DNA from: Rhodospirillales bacterium
GTDB taxonomy: Bacteria > Pseudomonadota > Alphaproteobacteria > Rhodospirillales > Defluviicoccaceae
Length of the DNA: 64,000 nt
Reading direction: 5' to 3'
NCBI GenBank assembly: GCA_016710335.1
Contig: JADJXQ010000003.1
Location: 62,001 to 126,000 of the forward strand
Both the position numbers and the translations under genes were made by a program. Positions within the stretch are counted from its first letter, which is position 1; every line of letters begins with the position of its first letter. The notes under the pieces were generated by a model. It had not been told where the DNA came from, did no database searches, and saw only the letters and a list, made by a program, of their open reading frames with translations. Positions 1 through 8,414 of this stretch are shown piece by piece.

Positions 1-313
1 CGGCCTTCGCGTCGGATTCGGCGTGCGGCGGGCTGTCGATGATGACGATGTCGTGGTCGCGGCGAACGCGCGCCAGTTCGTTGCCGACCCGCCAGCCGGA
101 GACCGCCAGCACGGTGAGCGGATGCAATGCGTCGGAACCGCTTCCCTTCTCATTGCGCACCCGATCCCATGCAGAGAGGCTGCCCTGCGGATCGATGTCG
201 ATCAAGGCCACGCGCTTGCCGTTGACGGCGAAGGCGACGGCCAGTTGCGCCGCCAGCGTCGTCTTGCCGGCACCGCCCTTCTGCTGTGCGATTGTCAGTG
301 TCTTGGCCGTCAT
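1..313 (-). CDS. ParA/MinD-family ATPase, N-terminal part (runs off the left edge)
   Basis: Only the first 104 codons are in the window; the gene continues past base 1. The start is the ATG at 313; an ATG at 318 meets a stop two codons later. The protein opens with a deviant Walker A motif, KGGAGKTT at residues 12-19, then the Walker A' region ALIDIDPQGS and later VIIDSPP (Walker B). This is the hallmark of ParA/Soj ATPases, which position plasmids, chromosomes or protein clusters by ATP-dependent dimerisation on DNA. No partner ParB is visible. A perfect palindrome lies about 40 bp upstream and may be its operator. It could equally be an orphan ParA acting on a non-DNA cargo. Confidence 0.9.
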   Translation of the reverse strand, partial: MTAKTLTIAQQKGGAGKTTLAAQLAVAFAVNGKRVALIDIDPQGSLSAWDRVRNEKGSGSDALHPLTVLAVSGWRVGNELARVRRDHDIVIIDSPPHAESDAKA

Positions 314-349
314 GGCATGCCCCCCGCAAATCCTGAGGCTAAGAGCGTA

Positions 350-363
350 CGGACGTACGTCCG
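350..363. promoter_or_regulatory. 14-bp perfect palindrome upstream of parA, candidate operator
   Basis: The bases CGGACGTACGTCCG are their own reverse complement. The site lies between the end of dnaE2 (408) and the ATG of the ParA gene (313), where that gene's promoter should be. Palindromes of this kind are typical of TetR-type or autoregulatory dimer operators. Assignment to a regulator is inference; no regulator gene is adjacent within the window. Confidence 0.4.
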
Positions 364-407
364 GCTTGCAAAGGGTTATGCGGCGGAAACTGTTCCCGAG
401 CCTCGGT

Positions 408-3400
408 TCAATGGAAGTCGCGGGAGTGAACGTGGAATCGGGCCTCGTCGGAGGCGCGGCCGGGGCCGGCGTCGGCGGCGAGGGCGCCGAGGGTGGCGCT
501 GGCATCCCATACCTGTTCGGCGATGACGTGCAGCACCTCGCCCTCACGCTGCAGCCGACCGGCGACCTCCATCATCGTCGCCCCCAGCACCGCTTTTCGG
601 AACCGCTCCAGCACCGTCGGCCAGACGATGAGATTGATGTGCCCGAACTCGTCCTCAAGGGTGATGAAGATCACGCCGCTGGCGGTGCCCGGCCGCTGCC
701 GGGTGGTCACGACGCCGGCTACCTTCACCCGTTTGCCCTGGCGGGCGCGGCCGAGATCCTCCGAGGAGACATGGCCGCTTGCCCGCAGCTCGTCGCGTAG
801 AAGTGCCAGCGGGTGGGCCTTGAGCGACAGGCGCAGGCTCCGGTAGTCCTCGGCCACCTGCTCGCCCAGCGCCGCCTCGGGCAGACGGACCGCCGGCTCG
901 CGTGACAGCGGTATGGCGCTGTCGATGTCGGTTGCGGCAGCCTCGAACAGGTCGAGCGGCGCCGTCTCCAGGCCGCGCACCGCCCATAGGGCTTGGCGCC
1001 GATCAAGGCCGAGGGAGCCGAAGCCGTCGGCGTGGGCCAGCATGGTGAGTGCCGCCGGCCCGAGGCGTGAGCGCCGCCAAACGTCGGCAACGCTGCGGTA
1101 GCCTCCGCCGCGGGCGGCGACCAGCGCTTCGCCATCCCGCTGCGCCAACCCCTTCACCTGCCGCAAGCCGAGGCGGATGGCCATGGCTCCGAGATGTTCC
1201 CCCTCACCCCGACCCTCTCCCCGCCGGGGCGAGGGAGCGGCGGCTTCGCCCTCTCCCCAAGCGCCAGCCGCACCTGGTCGCCATGGACGCCCCGGAGAGG
1301 CGAGGGAGCGCCGGCTTTACCCTCTCCCCCGAGCGGGGGAGAGGGAGGGGCCCGTGAAGCGGGAGGGTGAGGGGGAACGGCGACGGGTTCCAGAGTACAG
1401 TCCCAGTCACTCAGGTTGACGTCGACCGGGCGCACCTCGACGCCGTGACGCCGCGCGTCGGCGACGATCTGGGCCGGGGCGTAGAATCCCATCGGCTGAC
1501 AGTTGAGCAGCGCGCAGGCGAAGGCCGCGGGATAGTGGCACTTGAGCCACGCCGAGACATAGACCAGCAGGGCGAAGCTGGCGGCGTGGGATTCCGGGAA
1601 GCCGTAGCCGGCGAAGCCCTCGATCTGGCGGAAGCAGGCCTCGGCCAGGGCGCCGTCATAGCCGCGGGCGAGCATGCCGGCGATGAACTTGTCGCGGAAG
1701 CGTTTGATGTCGCCGTGGCGGCCGAACCGGGCCATGGTCCGCCGGAGCGCATCGGCTTCGCCGGGCGTGAAGCCGGCGGCGACGATGGCGATGCGCATCG
1801 CCTGCTCCTGGAACAACGGCACCCCCAGCGTCCGACCCAGCACCTGCTCCAGCTCCGGGGTCGGGTAGGTAACCGTCTCCAGCCCCTGCCGGCGGCGCAG
1901 GTAGGGGTGCACCATGTCGCCCTGGATGGGGCCCGGCCGCACGATCGCCACCTCGATCACCAGATCGTAGAAGCAGCGCGGCTTGAGGCGCGGCAGCATG
2001 GTCATCTGCGCCCGGCTCTCGACCTGGAACACGCCCACGGAGTCGGCCCGGCACAGCATGTCGTAGACGGCCGGATCCTCCGCCGGCAGGGTGGCGAGGG
2101 TGAGCGAACGGCCGTGGTGGCGCTCGATCAAAGCAAAGGACTTGCGGATGCAGGACAGCATGCCGAGGCCGAGCAGGTCGATCTTGAGGATGCCCAGCGC
2201 GTCGAGGTCGTCCTTGTCCCACTCGATGACGGTGCGGTCTTCCATCGCCGCGTTCTCGATCGGCACCACCTCGTCGAGCGGGCTCCGGGTGATGACCATG
2301 CCGCCGGTATGCTGCGACAGGTGGCGGGGAAAGCCGTGGAGCTGGGCGGCGAGGCCGATGACCATGCGTACAGTGCGGTTGCCGGGGTCGAGACCGGCCT
2401 CGCGAATGTCGGCTGGGGTCATCTCGTCCCACGAGCGCCGCCAGAAAGCCTTCTGCAGGGCGACGATGGAATCCTCGGAGAGGCCCATGACCTTGCCGAC
2501 TTCGCGGAGCGCGCTCTTGGTGCGGTAGCAGATCACGGTGGCGGTCATGCCGGCCCGCTCGCGGCCGTATTTCTCATAGACATACTGGATCACCTCCTCG
2601 CGGCGCTCGTGCTCGAAGTCCACGTCGATGTCCGGCGGCTCGTTGCGGGCGGCGCTGATGAACCGCTCGAACAGCACCTCGAGGTGGGCCGGGTCGACGG
2701 CGGTGATGCCAAGGCAGAAACACACTGCCGAGTTGGCTGCCGAACCGCGCCCCTGGCAGAGGATGCCGCGCCCGCGGGCGAAGCGGACGATGTCGTGGAC
2801 GGTCAGGAAGTAGGGGGCGAAGGCGAGCTGGTCGATCAGCGCCAGTTCATGCTCGATCTGGCCGAGTACGTTGACCGGCACGCCCTCCGGATAGCGCTCG
2901 CCGGCACCGATCCGGGTGAGCCGCTCCAGTTCCTGTTGCGGCGTGCTGCCCACGGGGACCGGGTCGACCGGATACTCGTAGCGGAGCTCGTCGAGGCTGA
3001 AGCGGCAGGCATCGGCGATCTCTACGGTGCGGGCGATGGCGCCGGGATGGTCGCGGAACAGCCGCGCCATTTCGGCCGGGGCTTTCAGGTGCCGCTCCGC
3101 ATTGGCGTAGAGACGGAACCCGGCCCCGGTGATGGTGCAATGCTCGCGGATGCAGGTCAGCGCGTCCTGCAGCGGCCGGCGGTGGGGGCCGTGGGCGTGG
3201 ACATCGTTGGTCGCGACCAGCGGCACGCCGCGGGCGCTCGCAAAGGCCGCAAGTTCGGCGAGCCGCCGCCCATCGTCGCCGTGGTAGAGCGCGCTGGCGG
3301 CGAGGTAGAGGCGCTTTCGGAAGCGGGGCTCGAGGGCTTCGAGGGCCGGGTCGCAGGTCGCGAGCGCAGCCGGTTCCGGCGGAGGCAGCACCACGAGGAT

Positions 3401-3760
3401 GTGGCCGTCGCCGTGGTCGAGGACGTCGGCGAGCATCAGCCGGCACTCGCCCTTCGGCGCACGCCGCCGCCCGAGGCTGATCAGCCGCGAAAGCCGGCCG
3501 TAGGCGGCGCGGTCGGTAGGGAAGGCGAGCAGGCTCGGCGCGTCGTCCAGGTCGAGGCGGGCGCCGACCAGCAGCCGCACTCCGGCCTGCTTCGCCGCGT
3601 CATGGGCGCGGACGACGCCGGCCAGCGTGTTGCGGTCGGTGACGGCGATGGCGTGGAGCCCGAGCGCCGCCGCCGTCGCCGCCAGCTCCTCCGGATGAGA
3701 CGCGCCGCGAAGGAAACTGAAGTTGCTGGTGACCTGCAGTTCGGCATAGCGGGGCGGCAT
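408..3760 (-). pseudogene. dnaE2: Error-prone DNA polymerase DnaE2, split out of frame by a palindromic element
   Basis: DnaE2 is the translesion C-family polymerase that works with ImuA and ImuB in SOS mutagenesis. The first part (3760 to about 1376, some 795 residues) has the N-terminal PHP domain and the polymerase acidic motif PDIDVD at residues 376-381. It then reads into non-homologous proline/glycine-rich sequence and stops at 1154. The C-terminal part (about 1199 to 408) resumes with AIRLGLRQVKGL and includes the OB-fold, but in another reading frame. The break coincides with the 183-bp element at 1196-1378; in the second frame a stop occurs inside that element (1317-1319). Joined, the two parts give about 1,056 residues, the normal family length. 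As read, full-length polymerase cannot be made, although the catalytic N-terminal part could be. The ATG at 3760 lacks a well-placed ribosome site; a better one precedes an out-of-frame ATG at 3773. Confidence 0.88.
1196..1378. repeat. 183-bp palindromic insertion element (MITE/REP-like) inside dnaE2
   Basis: The element is bounded by a perfect 14-bp inverted repeat: GTTCCCCCTCACCC at 1196-1209 and its complement at 1365-1378. Inside are further palindromes, the clearest an 11-bp perfect stem at 1320-1330/1335-1345 with a 4-base loop. No open reading frame of its own is seen, so it is non-autonomous. No target-site duplication is obvious. GC-rich palindromic repeats of this style are common between genes in alphaproteobacteria; insertion inside a conserved coding sequence is the odd point. 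Confidence 0.85.
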
Positions 3761-3765
3761 GACTT

Positions 3766-3780
3766 ATTCATGTTTTGTTC
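3766..3780. promoter_or_regulatory. Near-consensus LexA box upstream of dnaE2
   Basis: On the plus strand ATTC-N7-GTTC matches the alphaproteobacterial direct-repeat LexA box GTTC-N7-GTTC at 7 of 8 fixed bases. It ends 6 bp upstream of the dnaE2 ATG. A TTGACT hexamer on the minus strand (3795-3790) would put a -10 region about 17 bp further on, inside this box, so LexA bound here would block the promoter. The position, strand logic and AT-rich spacer support SOS control. Confidence 0.6.
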
Positions 3781-3791
3781 CTTCAAAAAAG

Positions 3792-4229
3792 TCAAGGCTG
3801 CAGGTCCGGCGGTATCTCCACGTCGGCGACGAAACGGACGAGGGGGGCATAGGCGGTGTTCTCGAGGCTCCTGGTGAGGCGCCGGTCGGCGGTGATGAGC
3901 GTCCCGCCGACCCGTTCGGCGCACGCCAGATAGATGCAGTCGTAGATCGGATGCCGGAGATCCAGGGCGATGTCCAGCGCTCGCTCCACCAGGTCAAGCG
4001 AGCGGTGCATCGCTGGTATGTATTGGTGGACGGCGGGGATGATGAGCCGAGCCTGTGCGGCATCGATCTCTTCTCGCATCGATTTCTTCCACGCGATGTT
4101 GGCGAGTTCCGTCACGATCAGGTCCGGCGCTGTGAGTTGCTCTTCCAACATCAGGATCTGTCGTGCCTCCGGGCGGTGTTCCTCGCTGATGAACCATTTG
4201 ATGGCGATGCTGGCGTCGATGACGATCAC
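3792..4229 (-). CDS. PIN-domain ribonuclease toxin (VapC/FitB family)
   Basis: A 145-residue PIN-domain protein, the toxin of a type II toxin-antitoxin pair; family members cleave RNA, often tRNA or rRNA. The four acidic metal ligands are visible: D5 (IDASIAIKW), E41 (VTELAN), D97 (YDCIYLA) and D115 (LITADRR). Translation starts at a GTG overlapping the stop codon of the upstream antitoxin gene (GTGA), the usual coupled arrangement. The pair sits between imuB and dnaE2 on the same strand, so it could be co-transcribed with the SOS cassette. The family is clear; the RNA target is not known. Confidence 0.88.
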   Translation of the reverse strand: MIVIDASIAIKWFISEEHRPEARQILMLEEQLTAPDLIVTELANIAWKKSMREEIDAAQARLIIPAVHQYIPAMHRSLDLVERALDIALDLRHPIYDCIYLACAERVGGTLITADRRLTRSLENTAYAPLVRFVADVEIPPDLQP

Positions 4230-4462
4230 CGAGCGCGGTCCTCCCGCAACAACTCCACGCTGTCCGTCTGGGGAACATCGGGTGTCAATGCAGCGATCCG
4301 ATCGGCAAGCGCCAACTTCTCGGCGACGCGCCAGGGGCGATGCGCGCGCTCCGCGAGCATTTGCCGGATCTCGGCTTCCAAAGAGCGGTTGTGATCCTTG
4401 GCTTGAGTCTTGAGCGCCGCGACCACGTCGTCGTCGACGTTGCGGATGGTGAGGTTGGCCAT
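4226..4462 (-). CDS. Ribbon-helix-helix antitoxin (FitA/VapB type)
   Basis: A 78-residue protein beginning MANLTIRNVDDDVVAALK, typical of FitA-like antitoxins with an N-terminal Arc/MetJ ribbon-helix-helix DNA-binding domain (about residues 1-45) and a C-terminal tail that blocks the PIN toxin. The start at 4462 has an AAGGAG ribosome site 8 nt upstream, which decides against an ATG eight codons earlier. It lies 50 bp after imuB and overlaps the toxin gene by 4 nt. Such antitoxins usually autoregulate their operon. Confidence 0.88.
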   Translation of the reverse strand: MANLTIRNVDDDVVAALKTQAKDHNRSLEAEIRQMLAERAHRPWRVAEKLALADRIAALTPDVPQTDSVELLREDRAR

Positions 4463-4512
4463 TGGCGGGTCTCCTTCTGCAGGCATTTTGCCAGCATACC
4501 ATGGGCGGGCGT

Positions 4513-6165
4513 TCAGGCGAACAGGCCGTGGAGGTACCAGCGGGGCGGGAGGTCCGGACGGTAGAAGCCCTCGCGATAGATCCAGAAACGGCGGCCGTCA
4601 CAGTCCTCGACGCGGTAATAGTCGCGGATGCGCGACTGGCGCTCGGGGTCGTGGCCGTCGTCTTCGAGCCACCATTCCGGGGCGATCCGCTCCGGTCCTT
4701 CCGCCGCCGCGACCCGGTGCGGCTGCCGGCCGCGGCGGAACATCACCGGCGGGCCGTCGGGGACGGGCGCGATCGCCTCGATGGGTTCGGGCCAAGGCAA
4801 GAGTTGGAGTGGGCGCGGCTGGCGGGAACGCTCATCGCCGGCCAGGTGCCTGGCCGCGTCTTCGGCGGCGGGAGGTTCGGCGATCGCCGCAACGGCAGAG
4901 CAGCGGCGTTCGGGAATGTGGCTGGCGCGCTCCACAAGATGCGCCACGTTGTCCGCCTCGAGGCGAGTGCTGAGGCGGTCGACCAGGCGCGCGAGGCTTT
5001 CCGCTTGCGCCATGGAGTCGGCGGTGAGCGTCATCTGGGTGTGGGGGAAGGGGGCGACCACCGTCGCCGCCAGCACCGCGACCTCGATCCCGAAGCCGGC
5101 GTCGACGCTCTCCAGCTTGTCGCGGAACAGCCGCGCCAAGTGGTCCGGCTCGCGCGCCGGCCGGCTGGTGCCGATGACAACGGAGGCGACGCCGCCGTCG
5201 GCCCGATAGAACCGCAACTCAAGCCGGCGGGCGCCCTGCCGCGCCGCCACCAGGCGGGCGGCGAGGTCCCGGAGCAGGTGGCGGGTGGCGGCGGCGATGT
5301 CCTCCGGACGGGCGACGGGCTCGGCGAAGGCGAGGCGCGCTGCAAGGGCGGGGACGGGGAGGCGCGGCGACAGCGGCTCGTCGGCGCGGGCCAGCGCCTG
5401 GTCGAGGCGCGTCAGCAGGATCGCGCCGAAGCGGGCCGCCAGCGGTGGACGCGGCAGGTCCAGGAGATCGCCGATGCGGCGCAGCCCGACCTGATCGAGG
5501 CCGTCCACCACCGCGGCCGGCAGCCGCAACCCGGCGACGGGAAGCGGCGCCAGCACCCTCCGCTGCTCCCCGGGCGGAACGACGACGGCGGTGCTGGTGT
5601 CGGCAGCGAAGCGGGCGGTCGCCCAGGCGGCGCCGGCGCTGTCGGCGACGGCGGCGGTGGCGGCGAAGCCGAAACGCCGGAGGCGGGTGACCAGATCCTC
5701 GACGAGGGCCGCCTCGCCCCCGAACAGATGCGCGCAGCCACTGATGTCGAGCCATGCGCCGGCGCCGCCGCCGAACGGACCGGCCCAGCCGCCTGTCCCG
5801 CCGTTCTCCGCGTCCACCGCCGTCCACGGCGTGTAGCGCCCGCACCAGTCCGCCAGCGCCTCCAGAGCCTTGCGATCGGCGGGCGGGTCCGCTTCGGCGG
5901 CGTTCAGACCCGGGCTCAGGGCATGGGCCTCGGCCAGGGTCAGGCCCGGGCGCAGGCCTGCCGCGGCGGCCGTGGGATCGACGCTGACGATGCGGACGCC
6001 ACCATGCGCCGCCGTTGTTGTGACCAGGGGATCCGACCCCGAGCCGACGGGCGCCGGCGGTTCAAGGCGTCGTTGCGTGTGCCTGTGCCTGTGCCGGCTC
6101 AGCTTGTGCCGGCTTAGGCGATCGGTGCTGAAGCTCGGCAGCCACAACGAAACCACCCGTTTCAT
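4513..6165 (-). CDS. imuB: ImuB, Y-family polymerase-like subunit of the mutasome
   Basis: ImuB is a DinB-like protein without polymerase activity that links DnaE2 and ImuA to the sliding clamp during damage-induced mutagenesis. The 550-residue protein begins MKRVVSLWLPSFSTDRL and ends in the family's aromatic C-terminus (YRVEDCDGRRFWIYREG, then RWYLHGLFA). The start at 6165 was chosen by homology; longer readings add low-complexity sequence. It overlaps the end of imuA by 104 nt, implying translational coupling. Downstream comes a toxin-antitoxin pair instead of dnaE2 directly. Confidence 0.9.
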   Translation of the reverse strand: MKRVVSLWLPSFSTDRLSRHKLSRHRHRHTQRRLEPPAPVGSGSDPLVTTTAAHGGVRIVSVDPTAAAAGLRPGLTLAEAHALSPGLNAAEADPPADRKALEALADWCGRYTPWTAVDAENGGTGGWAGPFGGGAGAWLDISGCAHLFGGEAALVEDLVTRLRRFGFAATAAVADSAGAAWATARFAADTSTAVVVPPGEQRRVLAPLPVAGLRLPAAVVDGLDQVGLRRIGDLLDLPRPPLAARFGAILLTRLDQALARADEPLSPRLPVPALAARLAFAEPVARPEDIAAATRHLLRDLAARLVAARQGARRLELRFYRADGGVASVVIGTSRPAREPDHLARLFRDKLESVDAGFGIEVAVLAATVVAPFPHTQMTLTADSMAQAESLARLVDRLSTRLEADNVAHLVERASHIPERRCSAVAAIAEPPAAEDAARHLAGDERSRQPRPLQLLPWPEPIEAIAPVPDGPPVMFRRGRQPHRVAAAEGPERIAPEWWLEDDGHDPERQSRIRDYYRVEDCDGRRFWIYREGFYRPDLPPRWYLHGLFA

Positions 6166-6964
6166 CACACCATTCCAACAGCCATGAGGAAGCCCCGGAA
6201 CAGGCCCCGGAGGGCGAAAGGCCGCCGGCGGCGACGGGTGGCCCGGCGATCCCGGTCCTGCAGCGGAGCAACTCGACGCTCCAGCGGGGCCGGACACGGT
6301 GACCTTCGGCGCCGCCGCCGCCAGGTGGCCGGACTACGCCATCAGCGGCATCCGGTGGAGACTGGGCGCGCGCCGTGCCGATCCGCCAGCGGGTCAGGGC
6401 CGGCGTCGCGGCCGGTTGCACGCCGGCGGGGCGCAGCAACAAAGCCGCCGTGCCGGTGCTTTCGGCCGCCAGTTGCAGGCGGCGGAGCGCCACCGGCTGG
6501 AGGGTGGCGGTCTCTCCCGCCATGGCGACCAGGGCGCCGCTCCTGAGCCCTTCCTCCATGGCCCACAGGAGGTCGGCCTCGCGCCGGGCGCGCACCACGA
6601 TCAGCCGACGGAGGTCGAGCCCGAGGCCGACCAAACCGGGACCATAGAGGAGGCCGGGGCCATGACAACCGGCGCCGGGCCGGCACCACGCCACGGCGCC
6701 GTCGTCCCCCGCCAGACGCGCCAGCACCACGGCGCAGAAGCCGGCCGCCGCAGTGCTGATATCGGCGGCGACGACCTCGTGCAGGCCACCGCGGGGGAGC
6801 CCCTTCCACGGCAGGGCGGCGTCGATCGTCTCGATCCCCAGCGGGACCACCGGCAGCGGCCGCTCCGAGATCCGGCCGTGCCGGCCAATCCTTTGAATCC
6901 GAGCGGAAAGTTCGGCGATGACGGCAGGATTGGGACGGGGGCTGTTGGCCATTGAAGCGGCCAT
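6062..6964 (-). CDS. imuA: ImuA, RecA-like mutasome protein
   Basis: ImuA (also called SulA2/RecA-like) works with ImuB and DnaE2 in SOS mutagenesis. The 300-residue protein shows the characteristic IETIDAALPWKGLPRGGLHEV region, then ATPase-like core sequence including CRPGAGCHGPGLLYGPGL and VRARREADLLWAMEEGL. The C-terminal third is Pro/Gly-rich before WLLEWCDETGGFVVAAEL. ATG at 6964 is preferred because GAGGG lies about 10 nt upstream; ATGs at 6973 and 6952 are alternatives. A perfect LexA box lies 24 bp upstream. dadA precedes it on the same strand, 62 bp away. Confidence 0.87.
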   Translation of the reverse strand: MAASMANSPRPNPAVIAELSARIQRIGRHGRISERPLPVVPLGIETIDAALPWKGLPRGGLHEVVAADISTAAAGFCAVVLARLAGDDGAVAWCRPGAGCHGPGLLYGPGLVGLGLDLRRLIVVRARREADLLWAMEEGLRSGALVAMAGETATLQPVALRRLQLAAESTGTAALLLRPAGVQPAATPALTRWRIGTARAQSPPDAADGVVRPPGGGGAEGHRVRPRWSVELLRCRTGIAGPPVAAGGLSPSGACSGASSWLLEWCDETGGFVVAAELQHRSPKPAQAEPAQAQAHATTP

Positions 6965-6987
6965 TGACGGCATTCCCTCGGCTGTTT

Positions 6988-7002
6988 GTTCTTTTTATGT
7001 TC
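6988..7002. promoter_or_regulatory. LexA box (SOS operator) upstream of imuA
   Basis: A perfect GTTC-N7-GTTC direct repeat with an AT-rich spacer (TTTTTAT) lies 24 bp upstream of imuA. This is the established LexA recognition pattern of Alphaproteobacteria, and imuA is a standard SOS-regulon member. The site falls in the 62-bp gap between dadA and imuA, so imuA probably has its own damage-inducible promoter. Confidence 0.88.
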
Positions 7003-7035
7003 TTACACCTGGCTGCCCTCGGGCGTCAACCGTCT

Positions 7036-8289
7036 TTACGCGAACCGATCGAGGCCGAGGCCGTCGAGGGGGATACCGGGGGCGGCGCCGCTGACAAGGT
7101 CGGCGATCAGCCGGCCGGCACCGCAGGCCATGGTCCAGCCGAGGGTGCCGTGGCCGGTGTTGAGAAACAAGTTGGCGACCGGGGTGCGGCCGATGACCGG
7201 CACCCCGTCCGGCGTCGACGGGCGAAGGCCGGCCCAGAACACGGCCTCGGCCGGATCCCCACAGTCGGGGAAGATCTCCAAGGCCTTGCCGAGGAGGAAG
7301 CGGGCGCGGCGCTCGTCGAGAGCGTCATCGTAGCCGGCGAACTCGGCGGTGCCGGCGATGCGCAGCCGGTCACCGAGGCGGCTGTAGACCATCTTGAACG
7401 CGTCGTCGATGAGACCGACCGAGGGCGCCTTCTCCGGCCGGACGATGGGCAGCGTCACCGAGTAGCCCTTGGCCGGGACCACCGGCAAGCGGAGGCCGAT
7501 CGGCTTCAACAGCAGCGGCGAATAGCTGCCGAAGGCCACGACGTAGGCATCGGCCGTGAGCCGACCAAGATCGGTGTCAACGCCCGCCAGCCCGTCATCG
7601 GCGCGAACCAGCCTCTGAACTGCGGTCCCATAGCGGAACGCGACGCCGAGGCTCTCGCAGATCTCCGCGAGGCCGGTGGTGAACGAGTACGCGTCGCCGC
7701 TCTCGTCGTCGGGGCTGAAGATGCCGCCGACAAGGTCATCGCCGACCGCGGCCAGCGCCGGCTCGATCTCGAGGCATTCCGAGGCGGCGACGATCCGACG
7801 CCGGCAGCCGTGCCGGTCCATCAATTCGACCTGAGGGAGCGCGTCCCGGTAGTCACGTTCATTGCGGAAAATGTGGAGGATGCCCCGCTGCAGCGCGTCG
7901 TAGGCGATTCCGGTCTCCGCGCGCAGCGCGGCCAGCCGCTCGCGGCTGTAGACGGCGACCCTGAGCGCCCGCTCCGTGTTGACCCTGAGCCGCTCCGTCG
8001 TGCAGTTCGCGAGGAACCGCGAGAGCCACGACCAGAGCGCCGGGTCGGCGCGGAGATGCAGCAACAACGGCGCGTCGCGGCGTCCGAGCCACCCCAGCGC
8101 CTTCCACGGCGTCCCCGGGGTCGCCCACGGGGTCGCATGGTTGGCGGAGATCTGGCCGCCGTTGGCGAAGCTCGTCTCCAGGCCCGGCCCGTCCCGGCGA
8201 TCGACGACGGTGACCTCATGGCCGCTTTGCGCCAGGTAGTACGCCGAGGCGACGCCGACGACGCCGGCGCCGAGAACCAAGACCTTCAC
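7036..8289 (-). CDS. dadA: D-amino acid dehydrogenase (FAD-dependent, DadA family)
   Basis: Membrane-associated flavoprotein that oxidatively deaminates D-amino acids (classically D-alanine in L-alanine catabolism), passing electrons to the respiratory chain. The N-terminus carries the FAD Rossmann motif VLVLGAGVVGVASAYYLA, and the DAO-family C-terminal motif GLRPSTPDGVPVIG plus NLFLNTGHGTLGWTMA is present. About 417 residues, family length. A GTG at 8289 fits the family start; an ATG seven codons upstream is possible. No racemase or Lrp gene is adjacent, so substrate preference is inferred from family only. Confidence 0.9.
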   Translation of the reverse strand: MKVLVLGAGVVGVASAYYLAQSGHEVTVVDRRDGPGLETSFANGGQISANHATPWATPGTPWKALGWLGRRDAPLLLHLRADPALWSWLSRFLANCTTERLRVNTERALRVAVYSRERLAALRAETGIAYDALQRGILHIFRNERDYRDALPQVELMDRHGCRRRIVAASECLEIEPALAAVGDDLVGGIFSPDDESGDAYSFTTGLAEICESLGVAFRYGTAVQRLVRADDGLAGVDTDLGRLTADAYVVAFGSYSPLLLKPIGLRLPVVPAKGYSVTLPIVRPEKAPSVGLIDDAFKMVYSRLGDRLRIAGTAEFAGYDDALDERRARFLLGKALEIFPDCGDPAEAVFWAGLRPSTPDGVPVIGRTPVANLFLNTGHGTLGWTMACGAGRLIADLVSGAAPGIPLDGLGLDRFA

Positions 8290-8414
8290 GTCCGATCTTC
8301 CGTGGTGCATGCCGCAGGTTCGGCCTTATAGGCCGACAGGGCGGTTTCCGCCAGGGTGTCGCCCGGCTATGATGGCGCCCTGGACAACGCCCTCTTGGCG
8401 GGAACCGTGGCGCC

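Noticed and set aside
1367..3877. Long plus-strand open frame opposite dnaE2
   Set aside because: It is antisense to a conserved polymerase, with no family resemblance and the Asp/Gly/Val/Arg-rich composition expected from reading GC-rich DNA on the wrong strand.
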